Below, piece after piece: positions 6,957 through 14,930 of a stretch of 17,996 nucleotides of DNA; position 1 is the first letter of the stretch; each line of letters begins with the position of its first letter. A model generated the notes under the pieces. That model saw only the letters and a program-made list of their open reading frames with translations, made no database searches and was not told the DNA's origin. The stretch comes from Bacteroidales bacterium UBA714. GTDB lineage: Bacteria > Bacteroidota > Bacteroidia > Bacteroidales > UBA932. Both the position numbers and the translations under genes were made by a program. Where the stretch lies: positions 1 through 17,996 of the forward strand of contig DBLW01000063.1 in NCBI GenBank assembly GCA_002298075.1. The letters are read 5' to 3'.

Positions 6957-9900
6957 ATGCTTAAAATGATCAAGTCTTCATTATTCAAATTCTGCATTGC
7001 ATTGTTTGCTTTTGCGGCATTGGATATGTTGATTCCTGTGTCCAATGCACAGGAACCTTCCCAATCGGGGGGGGGTGTCAGCGGTATAGTTTCTGATGAC
7101 CAGGGACCTGTGGCAGGTGCCGCCGTAATGGTCAAAGGTGGTACTGGCGGCGTCACTACCGATGTGGACGGTCACTATTTCCTTAAAGGTGTCAGGCCGG
7201 GTGACATCGTAATCTTTTCTCTTCTCGGCTATGAGGATCTTGAGCTCGCCTATACCGGGCAGCCGACTCTGAATGCAGTTCTGAGCGTCTCCTCTGAATT
7301 TCTTGATGAGGTTGTAGTCACAGCCTTGGGTATCAAAAGGTCTGAAAAAGCACTTTCTTATAATGTGCAGGAGGTCAAGGCCGACGAAGTCCTTGCCGTA
7401 AAGGATGCCAACTTCATGAACTCACTCGTGGGAAAAGTTGCCGGAGTCACAATCAATTCCGGCTCAAACGGTCCTGGAGGTGCTTCCCGCGTCGTGATGA
7501 GAGGTGTGAAATCAATCACAGGTTCAAACCAGGCCCTTTATGTGATTGACGGTATTCCGATGTTCAACCTCACGAATGCGTCTTCAAGCGCTTCAAACAT
7601 GTCTGACCAGCCTGGTACCGACGGTGTGGCCGATATAAACCCTGAGGACATAGAAAGCATCAGCATGCTTACAGGTCCTTCTGCGGCGGCTCTTTACGGT
7701 AATGCGGCTGCTTCCGGAGTTGTGCTTATCACTACAAAGAAAGGTGCGGCAGGCAAGACAAGCGTGACCGTATCCAACAATACGACCTTCTCGACCGCCT
7801 ATATGATGCCTGATATGCAGAGCAAGTACGGCAACCTCGCAGGTCAGATTGCAAGCTGGGGGCCGGCGGTCAATTCAGACTACAATCCGCGTGAGTTCTT
7901 CAATACAGGAACCAATGTCATAAATTCAGTGTCGCTCTCTACCGGAACTGACAAGAACCAGACATATCTTTCCGTATCAACTACGAATACTACAGGTATC
8001 CTTCCGAACAGCGGGTACAACCGTTACAATTTCTCCGGGCGCAATACCACCAAGTTCGCAAAGGACAGGCTTACTCTTGATCTTGGAGCCAACTTCGTTC
8101 TTCAGGATGACAAGAACATGACCTCTCAGGGTATATATTATAACCCTCTTCCTGGACTTTATCTTTTCCCGAGAGGTGACAATTTCAAGGAAATCCAAAT
8201 GTACGAGCGCTACGATGCGGCTCTCGGATACAACACTGTATATTGGCCTTATGGCAATGACGGTGTCGGTATGCAGAACCCTTACTGGGTGCAGAACAGG
8301 GAGCTTCGCGAGAACAGCAAGAAGCGCTATATGCTTTCGGCATCCCTCGCATGGGAGATAACCGACTGGCTGGATATTGCTGGCCGCGTAAAATTGGACA
8401 ACTACACCAACAGGCTCACATACAAGCTTTATGCGACAACTGATCAGATATGGGCAGGCCCTAACGGTTCCTACAGGGATGTAAACTCTTCTCTCGGCAA
8501 TACCTATGCTGACGTTATCGCCACAATTAACAAGACTTGGGGCGGATTTACCTTGAACGCAAACGTCGGTGCTTCAATAAACGACAGCAAATACGAACTT
8601 CTCGGTCTTGACGGACAGCTTGCGGATCTTCCGAACTTCTTCGCAATCCACAACCTCAGCCGCGGAGCCAAGTACAAGCCTAAACAAGAGGGCTATCACG
8701 ATCAGGCGCAGGCTGTATTCGCGAATGTCGAGCTTGCATGGAAATCAATGCTTTACCTTACGCTCACAGGGCGCAATGACTGGGAGTCAAGGCTTGCATA
8801 CTCAAACTACAAGTCATTCTTCTACCCTTCCGTAGGTCTTTCTGCCGTAATCTCCAACATGTTCGATGCACCGAAGTGGCTCAACCTTCTCAAGGTGCGC
8901 GGTTCATATACGGAGGTCGGAAATTCTTACGGCAGGTATATGACAAAGATTTTCTATCCGTTTGATGAGGAGTCCGGAAGCTGGTCTGCGACTTCGACCT
9001 ATCCTAACCTCGATCTCAAGCCGGAAAGGACAAAATCATGGGAAGCCGGACTCAACGCCAAGTTCCTCAACTCAATCAGCCTGGATTTCACTTATTATCG
9101 CTCGAACACATATAACCAGACATTCTATGTGTCCCTGCCGCCTGCTTCAGGATTCACCAATATGCCTGTACAGAGCGGAAACATCATGAACCAGGGTATA
9201 GAGATGGCTGTAGGGTACGGTGATTCATGGGGTGACTTCTCGTTTTCTACCAACTATACGTTGACATGGAACGAAAACCGCATCATCAAACTTATCGACG
9301 AGGTGAGGAATCCTTTCAACGGTGAAATAATCCCGATGGACGACATGCTGGAGAAAGGCGCGTTCGGAGGACTGGACGCGAAGCTGATGCTTAAGGAAGG
9401 CGGCTCAATGGGAGATGTATATGGTTATCATCTTCTCGGCCGTGACTATAACGGAAATATAGCATACGGAGAATCAGGCCTCAATGTGGAGAACAAGGAG
9501 TTCTACCTCGGCTCCATCCTGCCTAAGACCAATATGGGCTGGAGCACGCATTTCGGATGGAAGGGCCTTGACCTCGGCATCACATTCGCCGCACGTATCG
9601 GCGGTATCGTGATGAGTGCCACCGAGTCATATCTTGACAGGTACGGAGTCTCTGCACGTTCTGCGGAACTGAGGGATGCCGGCGGAATCAAGATTAACCA
9701 GGGTATGGTGTCAGCACAGGAATATTATAGCAAGATTGCCGGCAATGCGGCCTACTATACCTATGATGCGACTAACGTGCGCCTGTCTGAACTGAGCCTG
9801 AATTATACTTTGCCTTCAAGCTGGTTCAAGGACAAGCTCCGCATGACTGTCGGATTTGTGGGCAAGAATCTTTGGATGATTTACTGCAAAGCTCCGTTTG

Positions 9901-10007
9901 ACCCTGAACTTTCCGGAAACGTGACATCGAATTACTATCAGGGATTTGATTCGTTCATGCTTCCGAGCACAAGGAACATCGGCTTTAATGTGAAATTTCA
10001 ATTCTAA
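6957..10007 (+). CDS. SusC/RagA-family TonB-dependent outer-membrane transporter
   Basis: TonB-linked outer-membrane barrel that imports glycans captured by its SusD lid. The product is 1016 aa, a normal length. It starts with a signal peptide ending VSNAQ near residue 32. A carboxypeptidase-D regulatory-like domain follows (about 40-112, from GVSGIVSDDQGPVAGA to the GYEDLEL strand). Next come a TonB-box-like DEVVVTALG (117-125), the plug with LVGKVAGVTI and ALYVIDGIP, and a long barrel ending in a terminal Phe (KFQF). No STN domain precedes the regulatory-like domain, so signalling to an anti-sigma factor is unlikely. Codons 37-40 hold a run of nine Gs that could make expression slip on and off. 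The SusD start lies 9 bases past the stop, so the pair is co-transcribed. The neighbouring GH18 gene points to a GlcNAc-containing glycan such as an N-glycan as substrate; this is inference. Confidence 0.96.
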   Translation: MLKMIKSSLFKFCIALFAFAALDMLIPVSNAQEPSQSGGGVSGIVSDDQGPVAGAAVMVKGGTGGVTTDVDGHYFLKGVRPGDIVIFSLLGYEDLELAYTGQPTLNAVLSVSSEFLDEVVVTALGIKRSEKALSYNVQEVKADEVLAVKDANFMNSLVGKVAGVTINSGSNGPGGASRVVMRGVKSITGSNQALYVIDGIPMFNLTNASSSASNMSDQPGTDGVADINPEDIESISMLTGPSAAALYGNAAASGVVLITTKKGAAGKTSVTVSNNTTFSTAYMMPDMQSKYGNLAGQIASWGPAVNSDYNPREFFNTGTNVINSVSLSTGTDKNQTYLSVSTTNTTGILPNSGYNRYNFSGRNTTKFAKDRLTLDLGANFVLQDDKNMTSQGIYYNPLPGLYLFPRGDNFKEIQMYERYDAALGYNTVYWPYGNDGVGMQNPYWVQNRELRENSKKRYMLSASLAWEITDWLDIAGRVKLDNYTNRLTYKLYATTDQIWAGPNGSYRDVNSSLGNTYADVIATINKTWGGFTLNANVGASINDSKYELLGLDGQLADLPNFFAIHNLSRGAKYKPKQEGYHDQAQAVFANVELAWKSMLYLTLTGRNDWESRLAYSNYKSFFYPSVGLSAVISNMFDAPKWLNLLKVRGSYTEVGNSYGRYMTKIFYPFDEESGSWSATSTYPNLDLKPERTKSWEAGLNAKFLNSISLDFTYYRSNTYNQTFYVSLPPASGFTNMPVQSGNIMNQGIEMAVGYGDSWGDFSFSTNYTLTWNENRIIKLIDEVRNPFNGEIIPMDDMLEKGAFGGLDAKLMLKEGGSMGDVYGYHLLGRDYNGNIAYGESGLNVENKEFYLGSILPKTNMGWSTHFGWKGLDLGITFAARIGGIVMSATESYLDRYGVSARSAELRDAGGIKINQGMVSAQEYYSKIAGNAAYYTYDATNVRLSELSLNYTLPSSWFKDKLRMTVGFVGKNLWMIYCKAPFDPELSGNVTSNYYQGFDSFMLPSTRNIGFNVKFQF
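7067..7075 (+). repeat. Homopolymer of nine Gs in the SusC-like gene
   Basis: Nine consecutive Gs encode part of Ser-Gly-Gly-Gly (residues 37-40), just after the predicted signal-peptide cleavage. In the given sequence the frame is open. Loss of one G leads to a TAG at 7087-7089, and gain of one to a TGA at 7094-7096. The tract is therefore placed where slippage would give a null product. Confidence 0.9.
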
Positions 10008-10016
10008 GTAAGGAAA

Positions 10017-11585
10017 ATGAACAAGATATTTAAACATATACTGACATTTTTTGTCATTGCGGCAGCATCGGCCGGGTGTACCGACAAGTTCGGTGAGATG
10101 AATACGAACCCGTATCGTCCGGAAACGTTGCCTGTGCATAGCTTTTTCCCTGCTATGCTTGACTGTCTTGCATCTCCGGAAGAGAACCCTTGCCAGAGGA
10201 ACAATACATTCTGGGCATGTTTCGGCGGATATGTGACGGCTCCTCATTCATGGACGAGGACGAATTTGTATTCGACTTTCAATATTGACGACGCATGGAA
10301 CCAGTGGACTGTCGACTGGTATTACACTGCAGAAGGCGGAAAAGGTCTCTATCCGGGATGGTTCTCTGTCCAAAGGCTTACCGAGGGCAAGGGATATTAT
10401 TTCCAGATGGCCCAGCTTCTCCGTGTGTATGTGATGCAGATGGTGGCTTCCCTTCAGGGACCGCTTCCTTATTCCAAGGTTGCCAACGGTGACTTCTATG
10501 TGCCTTATGATGATGAGCGCACAGCATGGCACGCTATGTTTGACGACCTGGATGCTGCCATTCTCGAAATACAGAGTGCGGCGGCTTCCGGCTCAGCACC
10601 TTTGGCTGCGGTTGACCGCATCTATGGCGGCGACAATGTAAAATGGCTCAAGTTCGCAAATACCCTCAAGCTCCGTATGGCAATGCGCATCAGCAATGTG
10701 GAGCCTGAATACGCTAAACAAAAAGCTGAGGAGGCTGTGGCTTCAGGCGTGATGGAGAATATTACAGACAGCGCATATGACAATCTGAACGGCCGTTACA
10801 ACAACGGTTTCTATACTCTTGCCGTAGGCTGGGGAGGTGAGGTTATGGCAAATGCCTGCATCACTTCATATATGAATGGTTATCAGGACCCTCGCCGTGA
10901 GAAGTATTTCCTTCCGTCTGCTTATGACGGCTCTTATATGGGCGTGCGTTCCGGAATCGCCGGCATGAACAAGTCAAATTATGTCGAGTATTCTCATATG
11001 ATTTATTCCGAAGAGGCCAACAAGACTGCTCCGATGCCAGTCATGCTTGCTTCCGAGGCGGCTTTCCTCCGTGCCGAGGGCGCGTTGAAAGGCTGGAACA
11101 TGGGAGGTGATGCCAAGAGTTTCTATGAGCAGGGAATACGGCTCTCATTCGACCAGTGGGGGGCTTCCGGAGCTTCCGACTATATCGCGAACTCGACCCG
11201 CGTTCCTGGCGATTACGTTGATTCCAAGACTCCTGCAAACAATATTGCCAACAAGTGCAAGGTAACTGTGGCATGGGAGGATAACGTGTCGGATGCCAAG
11301 AAGCTTGAGCGTATAATCACCCAGAAATGGATTGCCGGCTATCCTAACGGACTTGAGGCATGGAGTGATTTCCGCCGTACAGGATATCCTTACATCTTCC
11401 CTCCAAAGGACAACATGTCCAATAATGAAGTTGATTCGGAGCTTGGACAGAGGCGTCTCCGTTTCTCCCAAAGCGAGTACAACAGGAACAGCGGCAACGT
11501 GACTGCAGCCGTTCAGATGCTCTCAAACCAGCAGGATAAGGACTATACCGACCTCTGGTGGGCGCAGAGTCAGAAAAAATATTAG
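10017..11585 (+). CDS. SusD/RagB-family surface nutrient-binding lipoprotein
   Basis: Surface lipoprotein that caps the SusC barrel and captures glycan for import. The product is 522 aa. It begins MNKIFKHILTFFVIAAASAG then Cys21, a good SPII site (SAGC). The segment FGEMNTNPYRPETLP matches the start of the SusD-like subfamily with an NTNP motif. Later come VMQMVASLQGPLPYS, an ASEAAFLRAEGALKGW helix, and near the C-terminus ERIITQKWIAGYPNGLEAW, a conserved SusD feature. Nine bases separate it from the SusC stop, with AAGG three bases before the ATG. The GH18 gene follows in the same operon. The subfamily resembles those paired with GH18 enzymes in other Bacteroides loci, but glycan specificity cannot be read from the sequence. 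Confidence 0.95.
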   Translation: MNKIFKHILTFFVIAAASAGCTDKFGEMNTNPYRPETLPVHSFFPAMLDCLASPEENPCQRNNTFWACFGGYVTAPHSWTRTNLYSTFNIDDAWNQWTVDWYYTAEGGKGLYPGWFSVQRLTEGKGYYFQMAQLLRVYVMQMVASLQGPLPYSKVANGDFYVPYDDERTAWHAMFDDLDAAILEIQSAAASGSAPLAAVDRIYGGDNVKWLKFANTLKLRMAMRISNVEPEYAKQKAEEAVASGVMENITDSAYDNLNGRYNNGFYTLAVGWGGEVMANACITSYMNGYQDPRREKYFLPSAYDGSYMGVRSGIAGMNKSNYVEYSHMIYSEEANKTAPMPVMLASEAAFLRAEGALKGWNMGGDAKSFYEQGIRLSFDQWGASGASDYIANSTRVPGDYVDSKTPANNIANKCKVTVAWEDNVSDAKKLERIITQKWIAGYPNGLEAWSDFRRTGYPYIFPPKDNMSNNEVDSELGQRRLRFSQSEYNRNSGNVTAAVQMLSNQQDKDYTDLWWAQSQKKY

Positions 11586-11617
11586 TAAGGGGAATGAGTC
11601 CGCAAAACGAATTTATA

Positions 11618-12730
11618 ATGAAAAAGAAATTACATATCATTTCAGCATTTTGCCTCCTTATGATGGTGGCCGCGTCATGCAGCGACTGGACAAGGCCTGA
11701 GGCTAATGTATATGAGCCTGCAGGCGTTGAGGGTTCGGATAAGGATGAAGCATATTATGCTAATCTCCGTGCCTGGAAGGCTTCACGCACGGTGGATGAA
11801 AAGGGTGTGCCGAACCGTTCTGTATCTTTCGGCTGGTTCAGCGACTGGACCGGTGTCGGGGTAAACATGTCAAACCAGCTTATGGGACTTCCTGATTCTG
11901 TGGATTTCGTGTCCATGTGGGGCAACTGGCATGGTTTGAGCCCGGAGAAGAAGGAAGACCTTCGCAAGGTGCAGGAAATCAAGGGCACAAAAGTGCTCAT
12001 GTGCTTCATAATCGGCAATATAGGAGACCAGACTACTCCGCAGGAGGTGAGGACAAGCAAAAATGTGGATGGAGTCCAGTACTCTACTGAACAGGATGCG
12101 GTAAATGCCTATTGGGGATGGAATGAGGATAAGGAGGCCGCGATACGCAAATATGCGCGTTCAATCCTTGATACCATTAAAGTGTATAACTGGGATGGCT
12201 TTGACCTTGACCTCGAGCCTCATTACGGTTCTGCAGGAAACATAGCTTCTTATCCGGAAAGGCTTCATATGCTTCTTGACGAGATGTCCAAGGAACTCGG
12301 GCCTAAATCCGGTACGGATAAGCTCCTTTGCGTGGACGGTGAGCCTGATTGGCTTCTTCCTGAGGACGGGCAGCTGCTTGACTATTTCATTATCCAGGCA
12401 TATTATGACGGAAGCGACTCAAGCATTGACGGCCGTCTTGAAGGGCTGTTCCGTACATATGAGGGCATATATTCACGTGAAGCCATTGTCGGAAAGACCA
12501 TCCTTTGTGTCAACTATGAGTCCTATGGCACATCCGGCGGAGGCTCATACAATTCAAGGGCTCTTGGACGTACTTTCAAACTGAACGGCTATGCGGCTTA
12601 CCGCTACCCTGAGGTTGAGGCGCCTATCGGAGGAATCGGAGCTTTCCGAATGATTTTTGACAAGGACTACGCATTTTTCAGGGAGGCAATGAAGACATTG
12701 CATTCCGGGAACATCGGGACTAACGAATAA
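11618..12730 (+). CDS. GH18 lipoprotein, probable endo-beta-N-acetylglucosaminidase
   Basis: Surface or periplasmic glycoside hydrolase family 18 enzyme, expected to cut between the two core GlcNAc residues of N-glycans. From the chosen ATG (11618) the product is 370 aa and starts MKKKLHIISAFCLLMMVAASC, with lipobox AASC and Cys21. The start at 11594 (AAGG upstream, as before the SusD gene) would add eight residues. The GH18 signature DGFDLDLE is residues 193-200, so Glu200 is the catalytic acid and Asp198 the residue that aids the substrate N-acetyl group. Residues 71-78 (FGWFSDWT) form the first strand of the barrel, and QAYYDG (260-265) gives the conserved Tyr of the active site. All key residues are kept, so it is not an inactive binding variant. 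Endo-acting enzymes in SusCD loci such as BT3987 have the same layout. Chitinase activity is the main alternative, but the short domain and context favour endoglycosidase. Confidence 0.88.
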   Translation: MKKKLHIISAFCLLMMVAASCSDWTRPEANVYEPAGVEGSDKDEAYYANLRAWKASRTVDEKGVPNRSVSFGWFSDWTGVGVNMSNQLMGLPDSVDFVSMWGNWHGLSPEKKEDLRKVQEIKGTKVLMCFIIGNIGDQTTPQEVRTSKNVDGVQYSTEQDAVNAYWGWNEDKEAAIRKYARSILDTIKVYNWDGFDLDLEPHYGSAGNIASYPERLHMLLDEMSKELGPKSGTDKLLCVDGEPDWLLPEDGQLLDYFIIQAYYDGSDSSIDGRLEGLFRTYEGIYSREAIVGKTILCVNYESYGTSGGGSYNSRALGRTFKLNGYAAYRYPEVEAPIGGIGAFRMIFDKDYAFFREAMKTLHSGNIGTNE

Positions 12731-12742
12731 TTGTTTGAAGAT

Positions 12743-13903
12743 ATGAAAATAAACATAATAAAAGCCGGTATATTGCTTTTTTCCGCTGCAGCTCTGGCTG
12801 CATGCGACAATGCAGGATACCAGGAAGTGGAAAACGGCATTTTCATCAGTGAGGCGGCACCTTCATCCACTTTCAACAAGCAGATTGAGAATCTGACCGT
12901 AAAGGGTGATGTCAGCACTGCCATACATGTCCGTATTGCTCAGCCGCTTGATAAGGATGTGCATGTGAAGCTGGGATTGGCTGAAAGCTTTGTTGCCGAG
13001 TATAATGCCACTTATGGGGCGAATTATCAGATTCTGTCCGAGGAATACCTTTCTTTTGACAGGGAAACAGTGATTCCTGCAGGAAGCCTGTCATCGGATG
13101 CCGTGAATATCAACATCAAGAGGTATCCTACCGGTGACGGTATCGCATACTGCGTGCCTGTATGCATTGAGTCTGCTGACGCTGATATTGAGATTATGCC
13201 TGCGAGCGGACGCATCATGTACATGCTTACCGCTCCTCTCATGCAGAAAGTTCCGGGAATCGTTTCTTCAACCGTTCCGACCGGTACCGGTGACTGGGGC
13301 ATTGCTGCCAATGAGTGGACTTTGGAAGGATGGGTGAACATGGGTTCGTTCTCTATCAATAATCAGGCGATTTTCACAGGAGACTGTACTAATCCGGAAG
13401 GAGGATGGAATGAGATTTATGTCCGTTTCGGAGATGCCAATGTCCCTTATGACGTAATGCAGATAAAGACAGGAGGCTCGCAGTGGGAGAGCACTACGAA
13501 ATTCACCCGTAACACATGGTATCATGTGGCGATATCTTATGCAAACGGCAAGGCAGTGCTTTATGTGAATGGCCAGGAGGACAGTTCTAAGGACATAACT
13601 GCCTCATACCTTATAAATAACCTCACTTTGTGCGGCTCCGGCAGCTATTTCAGGACTACGGCATTGATGGCCCAGGTACGTTTCTGGAAGAAGGCTCTTG
13701 CGCCTGCTGTCATCAAGGATGCCATGAACAGGGAGGTTCCTGCTGACTCTGACGGCCTGTTCGGCTATTGGAAACTGAATGAAGGCGAAGGTGACAAATT
13801 CATGGATTCTACATCAAATGGATTTGATTTGACATGCACCAATGCACCGTCATGGTCGTCTTATGAGGTTGACTTTACCGACCCTAACGCAAAAGAAGAG
13901 TAG
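12743..13903 (+). CDS. DUF1735 plus LamG lipoprotein, probable surface glycan-binding protein
   Basis: Lipoprotein of 386 aa starting at the ATG at 12743 (MKINIIKAGILLFSAAALAAC, lipobox LAAC, Cys21). A TTG at 12731 would add four residues and is less likely. Residues about 25-155 resemble DUF1735: a series of beta strands with RIAQPLDKDVHVKL, FDRETVIPAGSLSSDAVNI and an ADADIEIMPASG end. Residues about 175-370 form a concanavalin-like LamG_3 domain, seen in WTLEGWVNMGSF, YVRFGD, TWYHVAISYANGKAVLYVNG, ALMAQVRFWKKAL and GYWKLNEGEG. It starts 12 bases after the GH18 stop and is the last gene of the operon. Proteins of this build sit in SusCD-GH18 loci and are thought to bind glycan at the surface. 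No catalytic residues are recognised. The ligand is unknown. Confidence 0.88.
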   Translation: MKINIIKAGILLFSAAALAACDNAGYQEVENGIFISEAAPSSTFNKQIENLTVKGDVSTAIHVRIAQPLDKDVHVKLGLAESFVAEYNATYGANYQILSEEYLSFDRETVIPAGSLSSDAVNINIKRYPTGDGIAYCVPVCIESADADIEIMPASGRIMYMLTAPLMQKVPGIVSSTVPTGTGDWGIAANEWTLEGWVNMGSFSINNQAIFTGDCTNPEGGWNEIYVRFGDANVPYDVMQIKTGGSQWESTTKFTRNTWYHVAISYANGKAVLYVNGQEDSSKDITASYLINNLTLCGSGSYFRTTALMAQVRFWKKALAPAVIKDAMNREVPADSDGLFGYWKLNEGEGDKFMDSTSNGFDLTCTNAPSWSSYEVDFTDPNAKEE

Positions 13904-13931
13904 AAGAATACATTAGTCTATATGCAGAAAG

Positions 13932-13961
13932 CGGCGGAGTGTAATGCTCCGCCGTTTTTTT
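13932..13961 (+). terminator. Intrinsic terminator of the SusCD-GH18 operon
   Basis: CGGCGGAG (13932-13939) and CTCCGCCG (13947-13954) form a perfect 8-bp GC-rich stem with a 7-base loop, followed by seven Ts. It lies 29 bases after the last stop of the operon. Confidence 0.95.
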
Positions 13962-13976
13962 GGCATGTTCCTAAAG

Positions 13977-14013
13977 AAAACTGGGATGGCTGCATTGCGG
14001 CCATCCCAGTTTT
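13977..14013 (-). terminator. Intrinsic terminator of the Hc1-like gene
   Basis: AAAACTGGGATGGC (13977-13990) and GCCATCCCAGTTTT (14000-14013) form a perfect 14-bp stem with a 9-base loop. The minus strand continues TTTTCTTT. It follows the Hc1-like stop at 14032 by 18 bases and also backs up the plus-strand terminator just before it. Confidence 0.9.
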
Positions 14014-14031
14014 GTCTTGCTTGTTGATGAA

Positions 14032-14205
14032 TTATTTTGAAGACTCTACAGAGACCTTTCTGAAATCTTTCATCAGCTTCATGATGTTAAGCGCAGCTTT
14101 GCGGGCACGTGCTCCTGCAGCCTTGTTGCCTTTCTCTACCTGAGCCTCGGCATTCTGCGCGAACACCTCGTACTCTGCTTTGATCTGATCTACAAGCTCT
14201 TTCAT
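14032..14205 (-). CDS. Histone H1-like Hc1-family protein
   Basis: Small basic protein of 57 aa from the ATG at 14203-14205, starting MKELVDQIKAEYEVFAQNAE. The second half, GNKAAGARARKAALN followed by MKLMKDFRKVSVESSK, matches the Lys/Arg/Ala-rich Hc1 proteins common in Bacteroidota, which are taken to bind DNA in the nucleoid. An in-frame ATG at 14235 would add ten residues that look unlike the family, so I prefer the shorter form; AGGAA just before it may serve as a ribosome site. A strong terminator follows, and a weak promoter candidate lies upstream. It shares strand with pth and rplY but is separated by 105 bases or more. The family call is good; the role is inferred from homologs and composition. 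Confidence 0.82.
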   Translation of the reverse strand: MKELVDQIKAEYEVFAQNAEAQVEKGNKAAGARARKAALNIMKLMKDFRKVSVESSK

Positions 14206-14253
14206 TTCCTGAATTTTTAGTAGTTCGTTAAACATTAATCGTCAAAAGTTCCG

Positions 14254-14285
14254 GCAAGATATGGAAACTCTTTGAGATATGCAAA
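14254..14285 (-). promoter_or_regulatory. Weak promoter candidate for the Hc1-like gene
   Basis: On the minus strand TTTG (14282-14285) is followed after 20 bases by TATCTTGC (14254-14261), two mismatches from TAnnTTTG. The spacing is right and the leader would be about 42 nt to the shorter start. Evidence is modest. Confidence 0.3.
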
Positions 14286-14340
14286 TTTTTGTCAGTAATT
14301 CTTTGAAATTTACCGCAATAGGCCTCGTCCCGGCAAAATC

Positions 14341-14916
14341 TCATGCCTGCTTGGGCTTTGTGTTGACTGTGTTCATGGCCCTGTCGGGACCTATTGTGGC
14401 CCAGGCCTTTACACCCTCAATTACCCTTGCGCAGATGTCTTTCATCTGCTCCTGTTCTTCCTCGCTCAGTTTCCCGAGCACGAAGCCGACCTGCTGTCCC
14501 CGTCCGAAATCATTTCCTATGCCGACGCGGATACGGGCATATTCCTGCGTACCTATAAGCTCTGTTATGTTGGCAAGCCCGTTGTGGCCTCCTGCGCTGC
14601 CGTTCTTGCGGAGCCGCAGCGTGCCGAAAGGAATGTTCAGGTCGTCCGATATGACCATGAGGTTCTCGGCCGGAATCTTCAGCTCGTTCATCCAGTAGCG
14701 TACAGCCTTGCCGCTGAGGTTCATGTAGGTTGACGGCTTGAGAAGGATGAACTTCCTTCCTTTGAACGATACTGAAGCGGTGCTTCCGTAACGTCCCTGC
14801 TCAAAAACAATATTGGATGCCTGAGCCCAGGCATCCAATACCATAAATCCCATGTTGTGTCTGGTTCCGGCGTATTCCGCGCCAATGTTCCCCAGACCTG
14901 CAACCAAGTAATTCAT
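14341..14916 (-). CDS. pth: Peptidyl-tRNA hydrolase
   Basis: Cytoplasmic esterase that frees tRNA from peptidyl-tRNAs dropped by stalled ribosomes. The 191-aa product has the usual length and all key positions: GLGNIGAEYAGTRHNMGF with Asn10 and catalytic His20, STYMNLSG with Asn66, ISDDLNIPFG with the aspartates at 91-92 that orient the histidine, and GSAGGHNGL with Asn112. It begins 14 bases after the rplY stop and almost certainly shares its mRNA, a common order in bacteria that places two translation functions together. No terminator is clear after its stop. Confidence 0.97.
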   Translation of the reverse strand: MNYLVAGLGNIGAEYAGTRHNMGFMVLDAWAQASNIVFEQGRYGSTASVSFKGRKFILLKPSTYMNLSGKAVRYWMNELKIPAENLMVISDDLNIPFGTLRLRKNGSAGGHNGLANITELIGTQEYARIRVGIGNDFGRGQQVGFVLGKLSEEEQEQMKDICARVIEGVKAWATIGPDRAMNTVNTKPKQA

Positions 14917-14930
14917 TGCGGGTCAGATGA

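Noticed and set aside
11618..12730. GH18-like protein considered as an inactive binding protein (SusE/F-like role)
   Set aside because: The full DGFDLDLE signature and active-site Tyr are kept, so an active enzyme is more likely.
13932..14013. Two adjacent long hairpins, considered as a small RNA or an attachment site
   Set aside because: Each fits a normal intrinsic terminator for one of two convergent genes, with T runs in the right direction.
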